Positions 5,295-5,694 of a stretch of DNA of 5,694 nucleotides are shown one piece after another (within the stretch, counting starts at the first letter, position 1; each line of letters begins with the position of its first letter). Source of the DNA: Clostridia bacterium. GTDB taxonomy: Bacteria; Bacillota; Clostridia; Christensenellales; CALWSW01. The translations under genes and the position numbers were made by a program. Location: NCBI GenBank assembly GCA_019421925.1, contig JAHZEH010000143.1, forward strand, positions 1-5,694, read 5' to 3'. A model generated the notes under the pieces. It was not told where the DNA came from. It saw nothing but the letters and a program-made list of their open reading frames with translations, and ran no database searches.

Positions 5295-5326
5295 TTATTA
5301 TGTATATTTAATAATTAAATCCGTCC

Positions 5327-5357
5327 AAAAACCCCGCCGGGAGCCCGCAGGCGGGGT
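5327..5357 (-). terminator. Intrinsic-terminator-like hairpin inside the antiporter 5' leader (candidate attenuator)
   Basis: Read on the minus strand, ACCCCGCC (5350-5357) pairs perfectly with GGCGGGGT (5331-5338) around an 11-nt loop, followed directly by TTTTT (the A-run at 5327-5331). It lies downstream of the predicted antiporter promoter (5404-5432) and upstream of the start codon (5282), with no gene end nearby on this strand. Transcription could therefore be aborted in the leader. A possible competing 5-bp pairing joins 5361-5365 to 5345-5349. About 40 nt of leader precede the hairpin, which is too short for a known large riboswitch class. Confidence 0.5.
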
Positions 5358-5403
5358 ATATGCGGCGCACGGCAACCAATGTGTGGAATCCGCTTGTATT
5401 TTG

Positions 5404-5432
5404 ATTATACATGGCGGGGGTGCAAAGATCAA
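5404..5432 (-). promoter_or_regulatory. Predicted sigma-A promoter of the antiporter gene
   Basis: The minus strand has a perfect -10 TATAAT (5404-5409) and, 17 bp upstream, TTGATC (5427-5432), four of six matches to the -35 consensus. The expected start is near 5397, giving a leader of about 115 nt that contains the terminator-like hairpin at 5327-5357. Confidence 0.6.
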
Positions 5433-5437
5433 ACCTG

Positions 5438-5446
5438 TGATAGAAT
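5438..5446 (+). promoter_or_regulatory. Predicted extended -10 promoter of sdaAB
   Basis: TGATAGAAT at 5438-5446 is an extended -10 (TG, one base, TAGAAT; five of six matches). No good -35 lies at 16-18 bp (that region is a G-run), which fits an extended -10 promoter or activator dependence. The predicted start is near 5453, leaving about 22 nt of leader with the ribosome binding site at 5462-5467. The region overlaps the -35 of the divergent antiporter promoter. Confidence 0.45.
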
Positions 5447-5461
5447 GGTAAAAAATAAAGC

Positions 5462-5467
5462 AGGAGG
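5462..5467 (+). promoter_or_regulatory. Ribosome binding site of sdaAB
   Basis: AGGAGG is followed by 7 nt and then ATG at 5475. A second in-frame ATG at 5490 would be 22 nt away, so the first is preferred. Confidence 0.75.
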
Positions 5468-5474
5468 TTTCCCC

Positions 5475-5694
5475 ATGCAGAAACGCCTCATGGACTACAG
5501 CGCTTTTGATATCATCGGTCCCCGTATGATCGGCCCCTCCAGTTCCCACACGGCGGGGGCGGCGCGCCTTGCCCAGGTGGCGGGCAAGATCGCCGGGCCG
5601 GATGTGGCGGAGGTGGAATTTGTCCTCTATGGCAGCTTCGCCCAGACGGGCAGGGGACACGGTACGGACCGGGCGCTTTTGGCGGGGATCCTTG
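5475..5694 (+). CDS. sdaAB: L-serine dehydratase, iron-sulfur-dependent, beta subunit (N-terminal part; runs off the window)
   Basis: Beta subunit of the two-subunit [4Fe-4S] L-serine dehydratase, which deaminates L-serine to pyruvate and ammonia; the alpha subunit (SdaAA) carries the cluster. The first 73 residues are visible. FDIIGPRMIGPSSSHTAGAAR (11-31) contains the hallmark PSSSHT (21-26), and VLYGSFAQTGRGHGTDRALLAGIL (50-73) contains GHGTD (61-65); both are diagnostic of the SdaAB N-terminal domain. The beta subunits are typically around 220 residues with a C-terminal ACT domain, so about two thirds lies beyond the window. In Bacillota sdaAA usually follows directly, which cannot be checked here. 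The start is supported by AGGAGG at 5462-5467. It is divergent from the antiporter gene. Confidence 0.93.
   Translation, partial: MQKRLMDYSAFDIIGPRMIGPSSSHTAGAARLAQVAGKIAGPDVAEVEFVLYGSFAQTGRGHGTDRALLAGIL

Noticed and set aside
3924..5318. Long plus-strand open frame antisense to the antiporter, uninterrupted across the TAG
   Set aside because: Very His/Gln/Glu/Gly-rich translation that mirrors the antiporter codons; no ribosome binding site or family motif. The opposite strand has unmistakable CPA1 motifs.
5298..5660. Minus-strand open frame across the sdaAB start and divergent region
   Set aside because: Antisense to the clear SdaAB N-terminus; no ribosome binding site or recognizable domain.

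Overview
The window looks like chromosomal DNA of a GC-rich Bacillota (Clostridia), most likely a gut Oscillospiraceae-type bacterium. This is inferred from protein style (a separate SdaAB-type serine dehydratase beta subunit, an NhaP2-like antiporter, and GlnRS beside GluRS), strong AGGAGG ribosome binding sites, and GC-rich intergenic palindromes. No 16S or species marker is present, so the family-level call is tentative.

Layout, left to right. Positions 1-83 hold two perfect stem-loops downstream of gltX. gltX (glutamyl-tRNA synthetase) lies on the minus strand at 84-1526. Positions 1527-2093 have no gene and are packed with stem-loops, including tandem ~54-bp units that alternate two kinds of G/C hairpin. 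glnS (glutaminyl-tRNA synthetase) lies on the minus strand at 2094-3767, with a good sigma-A-type promoter at 3805-3833. A CPA1/NhaP2-like K+(Na+)/H+ antiporter gene with a C-terminal TrkA-C domain occupies 3870-5282 on the minus strand. An in-frame TAG at 4512-4514 splits it. A 192-bp divergent intergenic region (5283-5474) carries back-to-back promoters and a terminator-like hairpin inside the antiporter leader. From 5475 to the window end runs the start of sdaAB (L-serine dehydratase beta subunit) on the plus strand.

How the genes fit together: glnS and gltX are read in the same direction and charge tRNA-Gln and tRNA-Glu. GlnRS implies a direct route to Gln-tRNA-Gln, whereas many Bacillota use only misacylation plus GatCAB. 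Whether the two genes share a transcript across the hairpin-rich spacer is unclear: no convincing gltX promoter and no U-tract terminator after glnS were found. The antiporter and sdaAB are divergent and unrelated in function, but share a compact promoter region.

Points most worth a second look: the amber codon in an otherwise intact antiporter frame, the hairpin array between the two synthetase genes, and the possible attenuator in the antiporter leader.
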